Source: Paenibacillus turicensis (lineage in GTDB: Bacteria > Bacillota > Bacilli > Paenibacillales > Paenibacillaceae). Taken from it: a stretch of DNA of 64,000 bases. Where the stretch lies: the NCBI RefSeq assembly GCF_017873435.1, contig NZ_JAGGKG010000021.1, positions 1 through 64,000 on the forward strand, written 5' to 3'. Shown here piece after piece: positions 57,156-64,000 of this stretch. A model generated the notes under the pieces. It saw only the letters and a list, made by a program, of their open reading frames with translations, made no database searches and had not been told where the DNA came from. Both the position numbers and the translations under genes were made by a program. The stretch's first letter is position 1, and each line of letters opens with the position of its first letter.

Positions 57156-57349
57156 CACCGCCCCTTGAATATGTTGGTGCTACATGGCTTGCAGAGTGGC
57201 TTGGTACAACACGTCAAAACGTTACTAAGTCAGCTTTAGCAAGTCTCAAACCCACCTATAGAGGTAGTTGGGAGTATGTACCCGATGGGATGTTCGAGGG
57301 GCGTCCGATTTGGCTGAAAAGCAGATTTGAAGTTGATCAAGATGCCTAA
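57153..57349 (+). CDS. HTH-like reading frame without own start codon, possible -1 extension
   Basis: In the frame entered by a -1 slip at 57146-57152 the sequence continues VTPPLEYVGATWLAEWLGTT, then RQNVTKSALASLKPTYRG and EYVPDGMFEGRPIWLKSRF, ending at TAA 57347-57349. TWLAEWLGTTRQNVTKSAL looks like a helix-turn-helix. Between the previous in-frame stop (57125-57127) and the HTH there is no ATG, GTG or TTG and no ribosome site. It is either a frameshift product with the 56916 gene or a gene that lost its start. The stop overlaps the start of the next gene. Confidence 0.5.
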
Positions 57350-57791
57350 GCGTTTTGATTTAACTGGTCAGATATTTGGAGAACTTACAGCTATAAGATT
57401 AGCTGATGATCTCCATGGTTTTAAATCACTTCCATGGGAATGTAAATGTACATGTGGTAAAACCACCTACGTTCTCACTGGTAGCCTTAGAGCGGGAATG
57501 TATAAAAGCTGTGGTTGCAAGAGGATTGCCAAAAGAGACAAAGGAGTAAAAAAACACATAGTATCCGATCAAATAGACGGTACTCGTAAGTCTGCACTTA
57601 TTGCCAAGGCTCACAAAGATAGCAAGAGTGGCGTAAAAGGCGTGATGTGGATGGAGTCACGCAAAAAGTGGAAGGCTTACATAGGAGTTACAGGTAAACA
57701 AATTACAATAGGATACTTTGCTAATATTGACGATGCTGTTAATGCTCGTAAAGATGCTGAGGAAAAATATCATAAACCATATTTAAAATAA
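57342..57791 (+). CDS. phage AP2-domain protein
   Basis: A 149-residue protein. The N-terminal half contains a zinc-ribbon-like segment WECKCTCGKTTYVLTGSLRAGMYKSCGCKR. The C-terminal half (about 90-149) is an AP2-type DNA-binding domain: SGVKGVMWMESRKKWKAYIGVTGKQITIGYFANIDDAVNARKDAEEKY. Such proteins are frequent next to phage homing endonucleases and may themselves bind DNA. The ATG overlaps the stop of the HTH-like frame, so translation probably depends on coupling. Confidence 0.85.
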   Translation: MPKRFDLTGQIFGELTAIRLADDLHGFKSLPWECKCTCGKTTYVLTGSLRAGMYKSCGCKRIAKRDKGVKKHIVSDQIDGTRKSALIAKAHKDSKSGVKGVMWMESRKKWKAYIGVTGKQITIGYFANIDDAVNARKDAEEKYHKPYLK

Positions 57792-57794
57792 AGA

Positions 57795-57817
57795 AAGCCC
57801 CTATCATTTAGGGGCTT
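57795..57817. terminator. hairpin terminator
   Basis: AAGCCCCTA and TAGGGGCTT type arms around TCATT form a strong stem right after the AP2 gene and before the convergent small membrane gene. The T run is short on both sides. Confidence 0.7.
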
Positions 57818-57826
57818 CTAGTTATG

Positions 57827-57952
57827 CTAGTTGTTTTCTTTCGTGTTGTCATCAATTAAACATAAGATAGCAAGTAATAATAATGCAATAAAAATAACAC
57901 TTGCATAACCTATGCTAGCATAAAAGTTACCAGAAACTAGACCGTATGCCAT
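57827..57952 (-). CDS. 41-residue single-span membrane protein of the lysis region
   Basis: The sequence is MAYGLVSGNFYASIGYASVI, then FIALLLLAILCLIDDNTKENN: a short Gly/Tyr-rich start, one hydrophobic helix and a polar tail. GGGGGTGTGACT before the ATG is a good ribosome site. It lies downstream of the endolysin gene on the same strand and might assist lysis, but no family is recognised. Confidence 0.6.
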   Translation of the reverse strand: MAYGLVSGNFYASIGYASVIFIALLLLAILCLIDDNTKENN

Positions 57953-58078
57953 AGTCACACCCCCTTATTTTAAAAAATGAAGAGAAATGCTTCTATTCGG
58001 GTTTTGTTTTCTGTCTTTGTTTTGGTTTCGGTTTTTAGTTATTGTTTATTTTTCAAAAAAGAGAATAGCATCTAAATT

Positions 58079-58849
58079 CTATTTTGTAAACAACCTACTT
58101 AGTATTGTTCCTAACGTACCTACATCTATTGGTTCATCTGCTTTCCAATCACTACTGATACTAGCGTTCTTCACAAGCCATTCTTTGCCCTGTTCTTTCC
58201 ATACAGGCACTTTCTTTTCCTCTGACACTTTAATTCCTCCGTTCTTTATACGTTCTACCTCTGCCTTTATGGTAGGGATAAAACTTTTTTGTGCGGCTGC
58301 TATCGTATTGCCATCGCCCCAAAATAATGTACCTGGGCATGTCTTGCTTGACTTTCCTTGTACATGGTCTCCTAACCATGTACCACTTGCTGTATACCAA
58401 GCGTGATACACGATATGTGACGTATCTACAGGTATGTTTAGTTTGATAGCTAAACAAGCGTACAAGTGCGTTACAGCCTGTTTCTGTGCGTCTGTCATGA
58501 TGTTACCGCCTTTATCAAAGTTACCTATGATCTCAACGCATAATGCGCCTGTGTTGGCTCCTTTAATTCCTGCTGGCGTCTTATTTAAGTCACGATCTAA
58601 GCTGATAGCAATCTTGCCATCTTCAAAGACCGTTACATTCTGTCCTGTTGCACTCCACCCATTACGTAGGTGAGTGTTACGCATACCCTCTAAGCACTTA
58701 AAATGGTCTTGGTTAACTCTTGTAGAGTAGTTAGGTAGCCATGTATGATGCACCTGCAGCTTAGTTATTGGTCTTGTGATCTTTTGAATATCAAGCCACC
58801 CTTTAAATTCGGATGGCTCTAGTAGCGTAAAATTGCCTTTGGTTATCAC
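58079..58849 (-). CDS. phage endolysin, N-acetylmuramoyl-L-alanine amidase
   Basis: A 256-residue lysin. The amidase_2/PGRP-like catalytic domain spans about residues 20-185: KLQVHHTWLP (zinc His), GALCVEIIGNFD and SKTCPGTLFWG, with a late HAWYTA. The C-terminal 50 residues (VPVWKEQGKEWLVKNASIS to VGTLGTILSRLF) may bind the wall. It cleaves peptidoglycan at the end of the phage cycle. The start overlaps the holin stop by 4 nt. Confidence 0.88.
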   Translation of the reverse strand: MITKGNFTLLEPSEFKGWLDIQKITRPITKLQVHHTWLPNYSTRVNQDHFKCLEGMRNTHLRNGWSATGQNVTVFEDGKIAISLDRDLNKTPAGIKGANTGALCVEIIGNFDKGGNIMTDAQKQAVTHLYACLAIKLNIPVDTSHIVYHAWYTASGTWLGDHVQGKSSKTCPGTLFWGDGNTIAAAQKSFIPTIKAEVERIKNGGIKVSEEKKVPVWKEQGKEWLVKNASISSDWKADEPIDVGTLGTILSRLFTK

Positions 58850-59136
58850 TTATCCTCACCACTTTTTGTTGTGCCTTCACGCTTGTTAAACGCTAACTCA
58901 AATAGGCCAGTTGCACTTAATCCCGCTAATCCACCAGACCACAAGCGCAATACTAACTCTAGGTTTGTAAATGGATAAGCAACCACACCCACGATCAAAC
59001 CAATCACTAAACCAACCAACGGCAATACGTTTTTAGGCACGTTTACCGATGCTTTTACCAACTGCACTAACGCCAACACAAATACAGCCAATACAGATGC
59101 AAAGGCTAATACCTCAGTTAAGTTTTGATTTTGCAT
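58846..59136 (-). CDS. phage holin
   Basis: A 96-residue protein with two or three hydrophobic helices (VLAFASVLAVFVLALVQLV, VLPLVGLVIGLIVGVVAYPF and LWSGGLAGLSATGLFELAF) and a charged C-terminal tail (NKREGTTKSGEDK), typical of holins. It forms the membrane lesion for the endolysin. Two ATGs are possible (59145 overlapping the upstream stop, or 59136); the second has the better distance from GGAGG. Confidence 0.85.
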   Translation of the reverse strand: MQNQNLTEVLAFASVLAVFVLALVQLVKASVNVPKNVLPLVGLVIGLIVGVVAYPFTNLELVLRLWSGGLAGLSATGLFELAFNKREGTTKSGEDK

Positions 59137-59141
59137 GTTTA

Positions 59142-59420
59142 TCATTCCTCCATTTTATCTACTCGTTTATGTAGTGACTTGGTTGATTCCTCTGTCCTTG
59201 TCACTCTCTCGCTTAAAGTGTCGATCCTCTGAGCTTGCACACGTTGATCCAGCCTTATATCATCAACACCTCGCCGAATGTATTCAACATTATTTTGTAA
59301 CGTGATTACTGCGCCTGCATCCTCTACTACATCCTTTTTTGCTGTTCTAGCTTTTCCTAACCACCCTAATGTCATGGCGCTAATAGTTCCTACGATTGCT
59401 AGTAAAACGCTGTAATCCAT
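59142..59420 (-). CDS. XhlA-like lysis accessory protein
   Basis: A 92-residue protein with one N-terminal hydrophobic helix (YSVLLAIVGTISAMTLGWLG) and a long coiled coil (VEYIRRGVDDIRLDQRVQAQRIDTLSERVTRTEESTKSLHKRVDKMEE). XhlA-type proteins accompany holin and amidase in Bacillus prophages such as PBSX; hydropathy here is reversed, with the helix first. It is the first gene of the lysis module. Confidence 0.75.
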   Translation of the reverse strand: MDYSVLLAIVGTISAMTLGWLGKARTAKKDVVEDAGAVITLQNNVEYIRRGVDDIRLDQRVQAQRIDTLSERVTRTEESTKSLHKRVDKMEE

Positions 59421-59446
59421 TCAGTTTCCTTCTCTCCATTAAAATA

Positions 59447-59469
59447 GCCCCCTGATCGGCTCAGAGGGC
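59447..59469 (-). terminator. stem-loop upstream of the lysis module
   Basis: On the minus strand GCCCTCTGA-GCCGA-TCAGGGGGC (one G-T pair) is followed by TATTTT, just before the ribosome site of the XhlA-like gene. It could terminate upstream transcription or regulate entry into the lysis genes. Confidence 0.55.
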
Positions 59470-59588
59470 AAAACAAAAACACGCTCATTTAGGCGTTTCT
59501 CATATGTGATTATTGCTAAATACTTTACACTTGTTGATAAACAAAAAAACACAAGCTATATTGACGTTCCAAAATTTATGGATGCGTT

Positions 59589-59616
59589 TTGATAAAAAGG
59601 AAAACTCAGTTATACT
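59589..59616 (+). promoter_or_regulatory. promoter for the tandem small genes
   Basis: TTGATA (59589-59594), 16 bp, TATACT (59611-59616), about 50 nt upstream of the first small gene. Confidence 0.6.
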
Positions 59617-59666
59617 GTCGAATTATGAGATTTGAAGGTGAATTTTCAAGAAAGGAGAACATATCA

Positions 59667-59792
59667 ATGTCTTCATACAAAACAACACTAAGCAGTACAA
59701 CTGAATCAACAAACAAGCCATCTATGATTGAACCTTCAAGAGAAGAACGTTCAGTTGATAAACCGTCGTTAGTTAAGCCACCCAAAAAATAG
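59667..59792 (+). CDS. 41-residue Ser/Thr/Lys-rich protein with KPSMI motif
   Basis: MSSYKTTLSSTTESTNKPSM, then IEPSREERSVDKPSLVKPPKK. It is polar, without hydrophobic segments, and probably disordered. AAAGGAG lies 9 nt before the ATG, and a promoter precedes it. The internal repeat KPSMIEP/KPSLVKP and the related second gene suggest a duplicated short module. No known family; a small phage morphon on the opposite strand to the lysis genes. Confidence 0.6.
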   Translation: MSSYKTTLSSTTESTNKPSMIEPSREERSVDKPSLVKPPKK

Positions 59793-59807
59793 TTAAGGAG
59801 ATTTGCA

Positions 59808-59918
59808 ATGGATAAGAACAAGAACAAACCACCAAAAGATTCAAAACATGTACAGAGTTCAGTCGAAAAGCCATCTATGATAACTAAGCCCGATCAGAAT
59901 TCTGGGGGAAAAAAGTAG
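59808..59918 (+). CDS. 36-residue paralogue of the preceding small protein
   Basis: MDKNKNKPPKDSKHVQSSVE, then KPSMITKPDQNSGGKK. It shares the (V/N)-x-KPSMI-x-(K)P core with the upstream gene and starts 15 nt after it, with TAAGGAG 6-7 nt before the ATG. Its last 35 bases overlap the convergent DUF6338-like gene. Function is unknown. Confidence 0.6.
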   Translation: MDKNKNKPPKDSKHVQSSVEKPSMITKPDQNSGGKK

Positions 59919-60597
59919 CATAAGCTACTGAGTTCTGTGCTTTTTTAAACTCCTCTGAATCAAAAATCTTTACATAAGTCCCTGATTTGACATCCACAAA
60001 AATCTTGTCAACTGGGACTTTTCTTCTCGTTACGATACGAGTAACATAATCCACATGATTCAAACTAATTCTTTCAGGTTCGAAAGTTCTAGATACCTTT
60101 CCAAGTTCACCAATGAGATAGTGTTCGGGTTTGTCAATTTTCCCAATAGCAACAATCTGTGGTTCGTTCTTTAAGAATAACTCATCCCATACTGACGTGT
60201 TTTCAGAAAATTCAGCTAGATTGTTTTTTCTGCGGATATAATTAATTATTTCTCTAAATCTACTCATCCCATATAAAGCCCACAATGAACTGAATGCATA
60301 ACTTACTAAAGCGCTCAACATAAGAAACCATAGTAAAAACGCTGGGTTTTGGGCTGCTTCTAACAGTTCGCCTATATTCCAGACTTGATATATTTCACCA
60401 GTCCATTTAAAAACATAATACATAACATTATGAAGTAAAAGTGTACCTACAGACACTGGAATCCATAGTAATGCTGATACAGTAGTAAACTCAATCGGTG
60501 TGTGCTTTATTACAGGATTTATACCAAATGACTGAATCCAAAAGTACATCATAAAGCCAGGAAGTATGAACAATGCTGTACCGATAAAATTTTCCAT
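59884..60597 (-). CDS. membrane protein of the DUF6338 type
   Basis: A 237-residue protein with helices at the N-terminus (FIGTALFILPGFMMYFWI, VSALLWIPVSVGTLLLHNVMYYV and FLLWFLMLSALVSYAFSSLWAL) and a soluble C-terminal domain (about 125-237) rich in beta strands (VDKIFVDVKSGTYVKIFDSEEFK). The pattern fits phage-associated DUF6338 proteins. Function is unknown; superinfection-related roles are only a guess. The start at 60597 is tentative, since the ATG four codons earlier is too close to GGGG. Confidence 0.65.
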   Translation of the reverse strand: MENFIGTALFILPGFMMYFWIQSFGINPVIKHTPIEFTTVSALLWIPVSVGTLLLHNVMYYVFKWTGEIYQVWNIGELLEAAQNPAFLLWFLMLSALVSYAFSSLWALYGMSRFREIINYIRRKNNLAEFSENTSVWDELFLKNEPQIVAIGKIDKPEHYLIGELGKVSRTFEPERISLNHVDYVTRIVTRRKVPVDKIFVDVKSGTYVKIFDSEEFKKAQNSVAYATFFPQNSDRA

Positions 60598-60652
60598 CTT
60601 GTTACTCATCCCCTTCAAGCTATTTCATTCGACATATTTTTTTCATATCCTT

Positions 60653-60865
60653 CTAAATATGCTGGTGTTCTGTACTTTCACAGCACCCTATTTCACCCTT
60701 CTCTCTATTAATTTCATCAATTCTGTTTTGTATAGCCTTTTGAATAGCTTCAAAGTACTTAAGCTCTTCATTTGGATAATAATTCTGTACTGCTGTGATT
60801 ACAGCGCACACGTCAGAAACAGTTGGTTCAATTTCTATTGCTAGTTTTGGGATAATTATGGCCAT
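60653..60865 (-). CDS. hypothetical small protein
   Basis: A 70-residue protein: AIIIPKLAIEIEPTVSDVCAVITAVQNYYPNEELKYFEAIQKAIQNRIDEI, then a Cys pair GCCES. Helical, soluble, no family recognised. AGAGGAGTCTTCAC before the ATG is a good ribosome site. It is divergent from the gene at 60949. Confidence 0.6.
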   Translation of the reverse strand: MAIIIPKLAIEIEPTVSDVCAVITAVQNYYPNEELKYFEAIQKAIQNRIDEINREKGEIGCCESTEHQHI

Positions 60866-60948
60866 GTGAAGACTCCTCTCGAATATATGTTTGCAAGGAA
60901 AAACCTCCCAATATGTCGAATTACCGATTTTAGAAGGGAGGTGCTTAC

Positions 60949-61299
60949 ATGAATATTGAAATAACTAAAGAATCTGATGCACTAATTTGTCTACTCTATA
61001 AGAAATACTCCTTAGCAAGAAAGGATGGTGCTACTAAGGAAGAAGCGATAGCTTTCGGCAGTTCCCTAGATATTTTTAATAACATTGCCCCTAAATGGAA
61101 TGAATCTGATGTCGATTCAGCTTGTAGAGAATTAGGAAAAGCAAAGTTATTAGATATACCTGTATTTGCTGACGATATAGCGTGGCAAGTTTCACTCAGC
61201 GATAAAGGCATTGTCTATATGGAAAATCGTTTTAAAGATGGTTTGAATGGTTTATTAGACTATTTAGCCAAAATAAAAAGCATTATTCCTTTTCTCTAG
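60949..61299 (+). CDS. hypothetical winged-helix-like protein
   Basis: A 116-residue protein: TKESDALICLLYKKYSLARKDGATKEEAIAFGS, SACRELGKAKLLDIPVFADDIAWQVSLSDKGIVYMENRF. The order helix-helix-strand-strand with LSDKGIVYMENRF resembles a winged helix. Ribosome site AAGGGAGGTGCTTAC. Its end overlaps the convergent gene by 17 nt. It is probably a phage regulator or accessory gene. Confidence 0.6.
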   Translation: MNIEITKESDALICLLYKKYSLARKDGATKEEAIAFGSSLDIFNNIAPKWNESDVDSACRELGKAKLLDIPVFADDIAWQVSLSDKGIVYMENRFKDGLNGLLDYLAKIKSIIPFL

Positions 61300-61612
61300 G
61301 ATTGTCCATTTTACTTTTTACTGTTCTTTCATGCCCTGCCTTGATTTGTTCAAGCGGGGTATTTTTCAAATAGTCTTTTGAATATATCATTCCTGTTGAC
61401 GGTAAATGATAACTAAAGGAACGTCCTAGCTCTGTTATTCCTACCTCTTCCATCCAGTCTAATGTTTCCTGTGGGATAGTTGTATTTCGCTCTTTTAAAA
61501 CATCATGATCGGCTAACTCTTCTCTAATGACTCTACGTACTAACAATTCAATAGCGCTTAATTCGTCCTTTTTTAATTCCTTTTCATTGATCGTACCACC
61601 TATAAACCCCAT
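61283..61612 (-). CDS. hypothetical phage protein
   Basis: A 109-residue protein: a charged N-terminal helix (INEKELKKDELSAIELLVRRVIREELADHDVLKE) and a middle section PQETLDWMEEVGITELGRSFSYHLPSTGMIYSKDYL. No family is recognised. It lies between the secreted stalk-domain protein and the convergent gene. The ATG at 61612 follows AAAGGGTGAAGGTA. Confidence 0.55.
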   Translation of the reverse strand: MGFIGGTINEKELKKDELSAIELLVRRVIREELADHDVLKERNTTIPQETLDWMEEVGITELGRSFSYHLPSTGMIYSKDYLKNTPLEQIKAGHERTVKSKMDNPREKE

Positions 61613-61633
61613 TACCTTCACCCTTTCTAGGCA

Positions 61634-61664
61634 TAATAAAAAGCCCCACCATTGGCGAGACTTT
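61634..61664 (-). terminator. terminator after the stalk-domain gene
   Basis: On the minus strand AAAGTCTCGCC pairs with GGTGGGGCTTT using G-T pairs, then TTTATT, a few bases after the stop codon. Confidence 0.7.
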
Positions 61665-61677
61665 AGTTTGGTTTGAT

Positions 61678-62226
61678 TTATTTTTGAGATTCTAGCTCAA
61701 CAAGCTTTTTCTTATAACGTTCCATTACCTCTTCTCGTTCTTTAATACGTTGATTGTAGTTTTGCACCATCTGCTCTTTTTGTTCCTTGGTATAGTTGGT
61801 GTTAGCTTCAATCTCTTTAATTCCATCTTTTATTCTATCAATTAACTCCTCAGATGTTTTAATGGATTCCTTTAAATCTTTAATCCTTGATTCGACTGGC
61901 AAAAGATCGGTTAGCTTCATATCTTCCTTGTCCTTTTCCTCTTGGTTTTTTTCGTCAATTGAGGTTGCAGATATTGTTTTTGTTTTAGCATCATATCCAA
62001 CTTCGTAGCCCAACGTATTTAACATGGTACGCATCGGCAAATAAGTCACACCTTTATAAACTAAAGGATCGTTTGTTAACGTTTTAGATTCACCATTAAC
62101 AACAAAATTAATTTTATCAAAAGTTGCTTGTACTAATTGTTTTGCTGGTGCTGCAAAAGCAGTTCCTGTTGTGCCTAATGCGATTCCTAAAATCAAAGTC
62201 AGAATAGTTTGAGTCTTTCTTTTCAT
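61678..62226 (-). CDS. secreted copper-amine-oxidase-N (stalk) domain protein
   Basis: A 182-residue protein with a signal peptide (TILTLILGIALGTTGTAFA, cleavage after AFA), a stalk domain (about 35-95: INFVVNGESKTLTNDPLVYKGVTYLPMRTMLNTLGYEVGYDAKTKTISA) and a C-terminal coiled coil (ESRIKDLKESIKTSEELIDRI onward). Stalk domains occur in surface proteins of Paenibacillaceae. Here, inside the prophage tail-lysis region, it looks like a lysogenic-conversion cargo gene. Confidence 0.85.
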   Translation of the reverse strand: MKRKTQTILTLILGIALGTTGTAFAAPAKQLVQATFDKINFVVNGESKTLTNDPLVYKGVTYLPMRTMLNTLGYEVGYDAKTKTISATSIDEKNQEEKDKEDMKLTDLLPVESRIKDLKESIKTSEELIDRIKDGIKEIEANTNYTKEQKEQMVQNYNQRIKEREEVMERYKKKLVELESQK

Positions 62227-62274
62227 GATAATTCCTCCCTTTTTGCATTAATTATACATGATTTTCAGGAATTA

Positions 62275-63783
62275 TCATCCACCTACTCGTTCTCCGTTAA
62301 TAATAACCCCACCTGGCGCATCAATAAATATTTGTCTGTTAGCCCCTATATATCCATCGCGTTTAAAATATAGTTGCGTGTCACCCAATAAGTCTTGTAT
62401 AGCAAATGCCAACTCTATAACACTCACACCTGAATAGATGTTTATGTCAGAATAACCAGATAAGAGTTCTATGCCTTTGCCATTTCCTACTCTTGTGCTT
62501 ATAGTGCTACCATTAATCGTACCACCAGTAATTGTCGTACCGTTGATATTAGCCCCATTAATATTAGTACCGTTGATAGTACCACCATTAATTGTAGATG
62601 CTGATATATCACCGCTAAACTCCGCTCCCCTAGCTTTCATTTTCCCTTGCATACTTACACTGAATGGCGCATTCTCAAATTCCGAATTACCTAACCAAAT
62701 GCCCTGAGAACCAGCTTTAAACACTTGATTACCGAATCCAATTTCAATAGTGCCGCCCTTAAACTGAGAAGCTTCTACAATACCTGTGAATCTAGCATCC
62801 CCATTAGCATCCATATAGATAGCATTTGTCCAACTGCCAGCACCGTTGCCCTTTTGTATTTTGATCTCATCACCATTCATGACGGAACGCGCTTTCTTGT
62901 CCCACCTCATGGATTCAAAGCCAATTTCGGGACCAATTCGAGTATTGTAATAGTATTTATCTTTAGCGACTGTTGTCTGCTCTATACGATAGATAGTGTC
63001 CTGTATGCCCTCTATGGAGTTGGCTATGACAACCTTACTGTTTATTCTCATTCTTGGGCTGTAGGTATATTGAATGATTCTTTGACGCTCATTTATGCCA
63101 AGTTCCTCATCAATAATAGTCACTGTATCTCCCAAGCCAAACTCTTCAATTCCTTTAAATTCAGGCAAGGTATTTAATTCCACGACATCTATTTCATACG
63201 CCGTTGTAACCTCACCCGACTGTCCATTAACGTCCTTAATGATGCCTTTCAGGTTTTTACCCAAGCGGAATTGTACGCCATGCTCTTTCCCTCTCCTGCG
63301 CTGTAGGGAAACGTTATATTTATCAAACTTTAATTCCCCTTCCGCAACCCTAGCAATCTCCATGAGAACGGCTCTTGCATTGGTAGCTTCCTTTAGATCG
63401 ACACTGACTACGTTGGTAAGCTCAACTGTACCGACTGTAAAGGCTGTGCCATCTAAAGCCATGCTTAATAGGTTGCTTGGTGTATTGGCATGTATGAAGC
63501 TCTCGAATTTACGGAATAGAAGGTCGTAGCTGACCTGTTCGCATTCCACAACTAAAACTACCTGACCGTTATCTGAGCGAGTACGGCGGTGATGGATAAT
63601 GTTGAATAACTGTTCCTCTACCTCAACCAAATTGCCAACCTGAATGTATTGGCTTTTTAGATCATCAAGATAGGTGGAAAAGGTTAGTGTGTATGAACTG
63701 TTTATTTGCTCAGTGATCGAGTCATCAAAATATTCCTCTAACACCGCTAACGGTCGTTTAGAAGAATTAAGAATTGTAATCAA
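62275..63783 (-). CDS. phage tail endopeptidase-type tail tip protein
   Basis: A 502-residue tail protein. The N-terminal 300 residues resemble the Siphovirus tail endopeptidase/ReqiPepy6 Gp37-like family (LKSQYIQVGNLVEVEEQLFNIIHHRRTRS, LEFGLGDTVTIIDEELGINERQRI). After a linker, positions about 385-430 carry INGG/INGT/INGA/INGT repeats, a beta-solenoid-like stalk, then a small C-terminal domain. It likely attaches the tail tip to the wall. The start is TTG with GGAGG 7 nt upstream. Confidence 0.85.
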   Translation of the reverse strand: MITILNSSKRPLAVLEEYFDDSITEQINSSYTLTFSTYLDDLKSQYIQVGNLVEVEEQLFNIIHHRRTRSDNGQVVLVVECEQVSYDLLFRKFESFIHANTPSNLLSMALDGTAFTVGTVELTNVVSVDLKEATNARAVLMEIARVAEGELKFDKYNVSLQRRRGKEHGVQFRLGKNLKGIIKDVNGQSGEVTTAYEIDVVELNTLPEFKGIEEFGLGDTVTIIDEELGINERQRIIQYTYSPRMRINSKVVIANSIEGIQDTIYRIEQTTVAKDKYYYNTRIGPEIGFESMRWDKKARSVMNGDEIKIQKGNGAGSWTNAIYMDANGDARFTGIVEASQFKGGTIEIGFGNQVFKAGSQGIWLGNSEFENAPFSVSMQGKMKARGAEFSGDISASTINGGTINGTNINGANINGTTITGGTINGSTISTRVGNGKGIELLSGYSDINIYSGVSVIELAFAIQDLLGDTQLYFKRDGYIGANRQIFIDAPGGVIINGERVGG

Positions 63784-63811
63784 GGTAAAACCTCCTTCCT
63801 GAAAAAGACAT

Positions 63812-63833
63812 AAAAAATACGCCTTTAGGCGCT
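63812..63833 (-). terminator. weak hairpin with T run between XkdX and tail genes
   Basis: On the minus strand AGCGCC-TAAA-GGCGT is followed by ATTTTTTA. The stem is only about five base pairs, so it is more likely an attenuator than a full terminator. Confidence 0.4.
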
Positions 63834-63840
63834 GTGTGTG

Positions 63841-63987
63841 TTATTTATAAGGTTTTCCTGTTATTACTTGAAATTCAGAAGCGGTAATTTCGCCAAGCGC
63901 AACACATGACCTCAATTGAGTTTCTGTGATCCATTTACGATCATAAAAATATTGGTACATATCTAATGGGGTATTAAACACTGGCAT
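63841..63987 (-). CDS. XkdX-family phage protein
   Basis: A 48-residue protein: PVFNTPLDMYQYFYDRKWIT, then ETQLRSCVALGEITASEFQVITGKPY. The pattern YYDxKWIT-x-x-QLRxxVxLGxITxxEFxxITG is diagnostic of XkdX, a short protein encoded near tail-fibre genes in PBSX-like prophages. The second of two adjacent ATGs is best spaced from GGAGG. The window ends just upstream. Confidence 0.9.
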   Translation of the reverse strand: MPVFNTPLDMYQYFYDRKWITETQLRSCVALGEITASEFQVITGKPYK

Positions 63988-64000
63988 CATTACCTCCCTT

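Noticed and set aside
57987..58673. Plus-strand frames opposite the endolysin
   Set aside because: No ribosome sites; the minus-strand amidase with clear motifs occupies this stretch.

Overview
The window looks like chromosome of a low-GC, endospore-forming Gram-positive of the Brevibacillus/Paenibacillus type, most likely Brevibacillus (B. laterosporus-like). The grounds are inference from gene content: a gerA-type spore germinant receptor operon, a Spo0E phosphatase, a lexA/yneA/ynzC SOS cluster, a pdhABCD operon, GGAGG-type ribosome binding sites and AT-rich intergenic DNA. No rRNA or tRNA gene was seen.

Layout. 0-3.6 kb: a Crp/Fnr regulator divergent from a LUD-domain protein, then a MarR-SDR-acetoacetate-decarboxylase-like operon. 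3.8-4.24 kb: a five-repeat CRISPR array of type I-C appearance, with a leader-like region but no cas genes in the window, followed by a frameshifted GNAT acetyltransferase remnant. 4.8-8.9 kb: a DUF4180/helix-turn-helix pair, a ClC antiporter and an XRE-cupin regulator with a methyltransferase. 9.0-13.9 kb: the pyruvate dehydrogenase operon (pdhA, pdhB, pdhC, lpdA) with its own promoter and terminator. 14.1-16.6 kb: an esterase, thiamine pyrophosphokinase and a secreted NlpC/P60 peptidase. 16.6-28.5 kb, mostly minus strand: a pseudo-receiver OmpR-type regulator, an ABC-F ATPase, a Ser/Thr kinase fused to a ParA/MinD-like domain with a companion ATPase-like protein, an FtsJ/RlmM-like methyltransferase, a base-excision-repair pair (Fpg-like and Nfo), two HAD phosphatases, RNase Z and a MITE-like 234-bp inverted repeat. 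28.3-33.6 kb: an SOS neighbourhood (ynzC-like, yneA, lexA with several LexA boxes; yolD and a UvrX-type polymerase with another LexA box), plus Spo0E and YjfB. 33.7-38.2 kb: a beta-glucoside PTS operon controlled by a LicT/BglG RAT-terminator switch and a probable cre site. 38.3-53.4 kb: a chemoreceptor, a TetR-controlled MFS pump, a MerR-GNAT-hydrolase group, the ger operon with a small fourth (D) subunit, and a second chemoreceptor.

From about 53.7 kb to the right edge the DNA is prophage-like. It holds small XRE and LytTR regulators, a DUF3800 protein, an AP2-domain protein, an endolysin-holin-XhlA lysis module, a tail endopeptidase-type tip protein and XkdX. No integrase or att site is visible, so the element continues beyond the window.

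Most worth a second look: (1) a TTTAAAG slippery heptamer directly before the stop codon of a small prophage gene, where the -1 frame continues for 64 codons past that stop as a helix-turn-helix-like extension with no start codon of its own; (2) a compact candidate small RNA with a near-consensus promoter and terminator beside the DUF3800 gene; (3) three copies of GAGGACAA exactly 11 bp apart upstream of a phage gene; (4) the 234-bp MITE-like palindrome; (5) two tandem tiny proteins sharing a KPSMI motif; (6) the kinase-ParA fusion. All calls come from reading the sequence; no database search was run.
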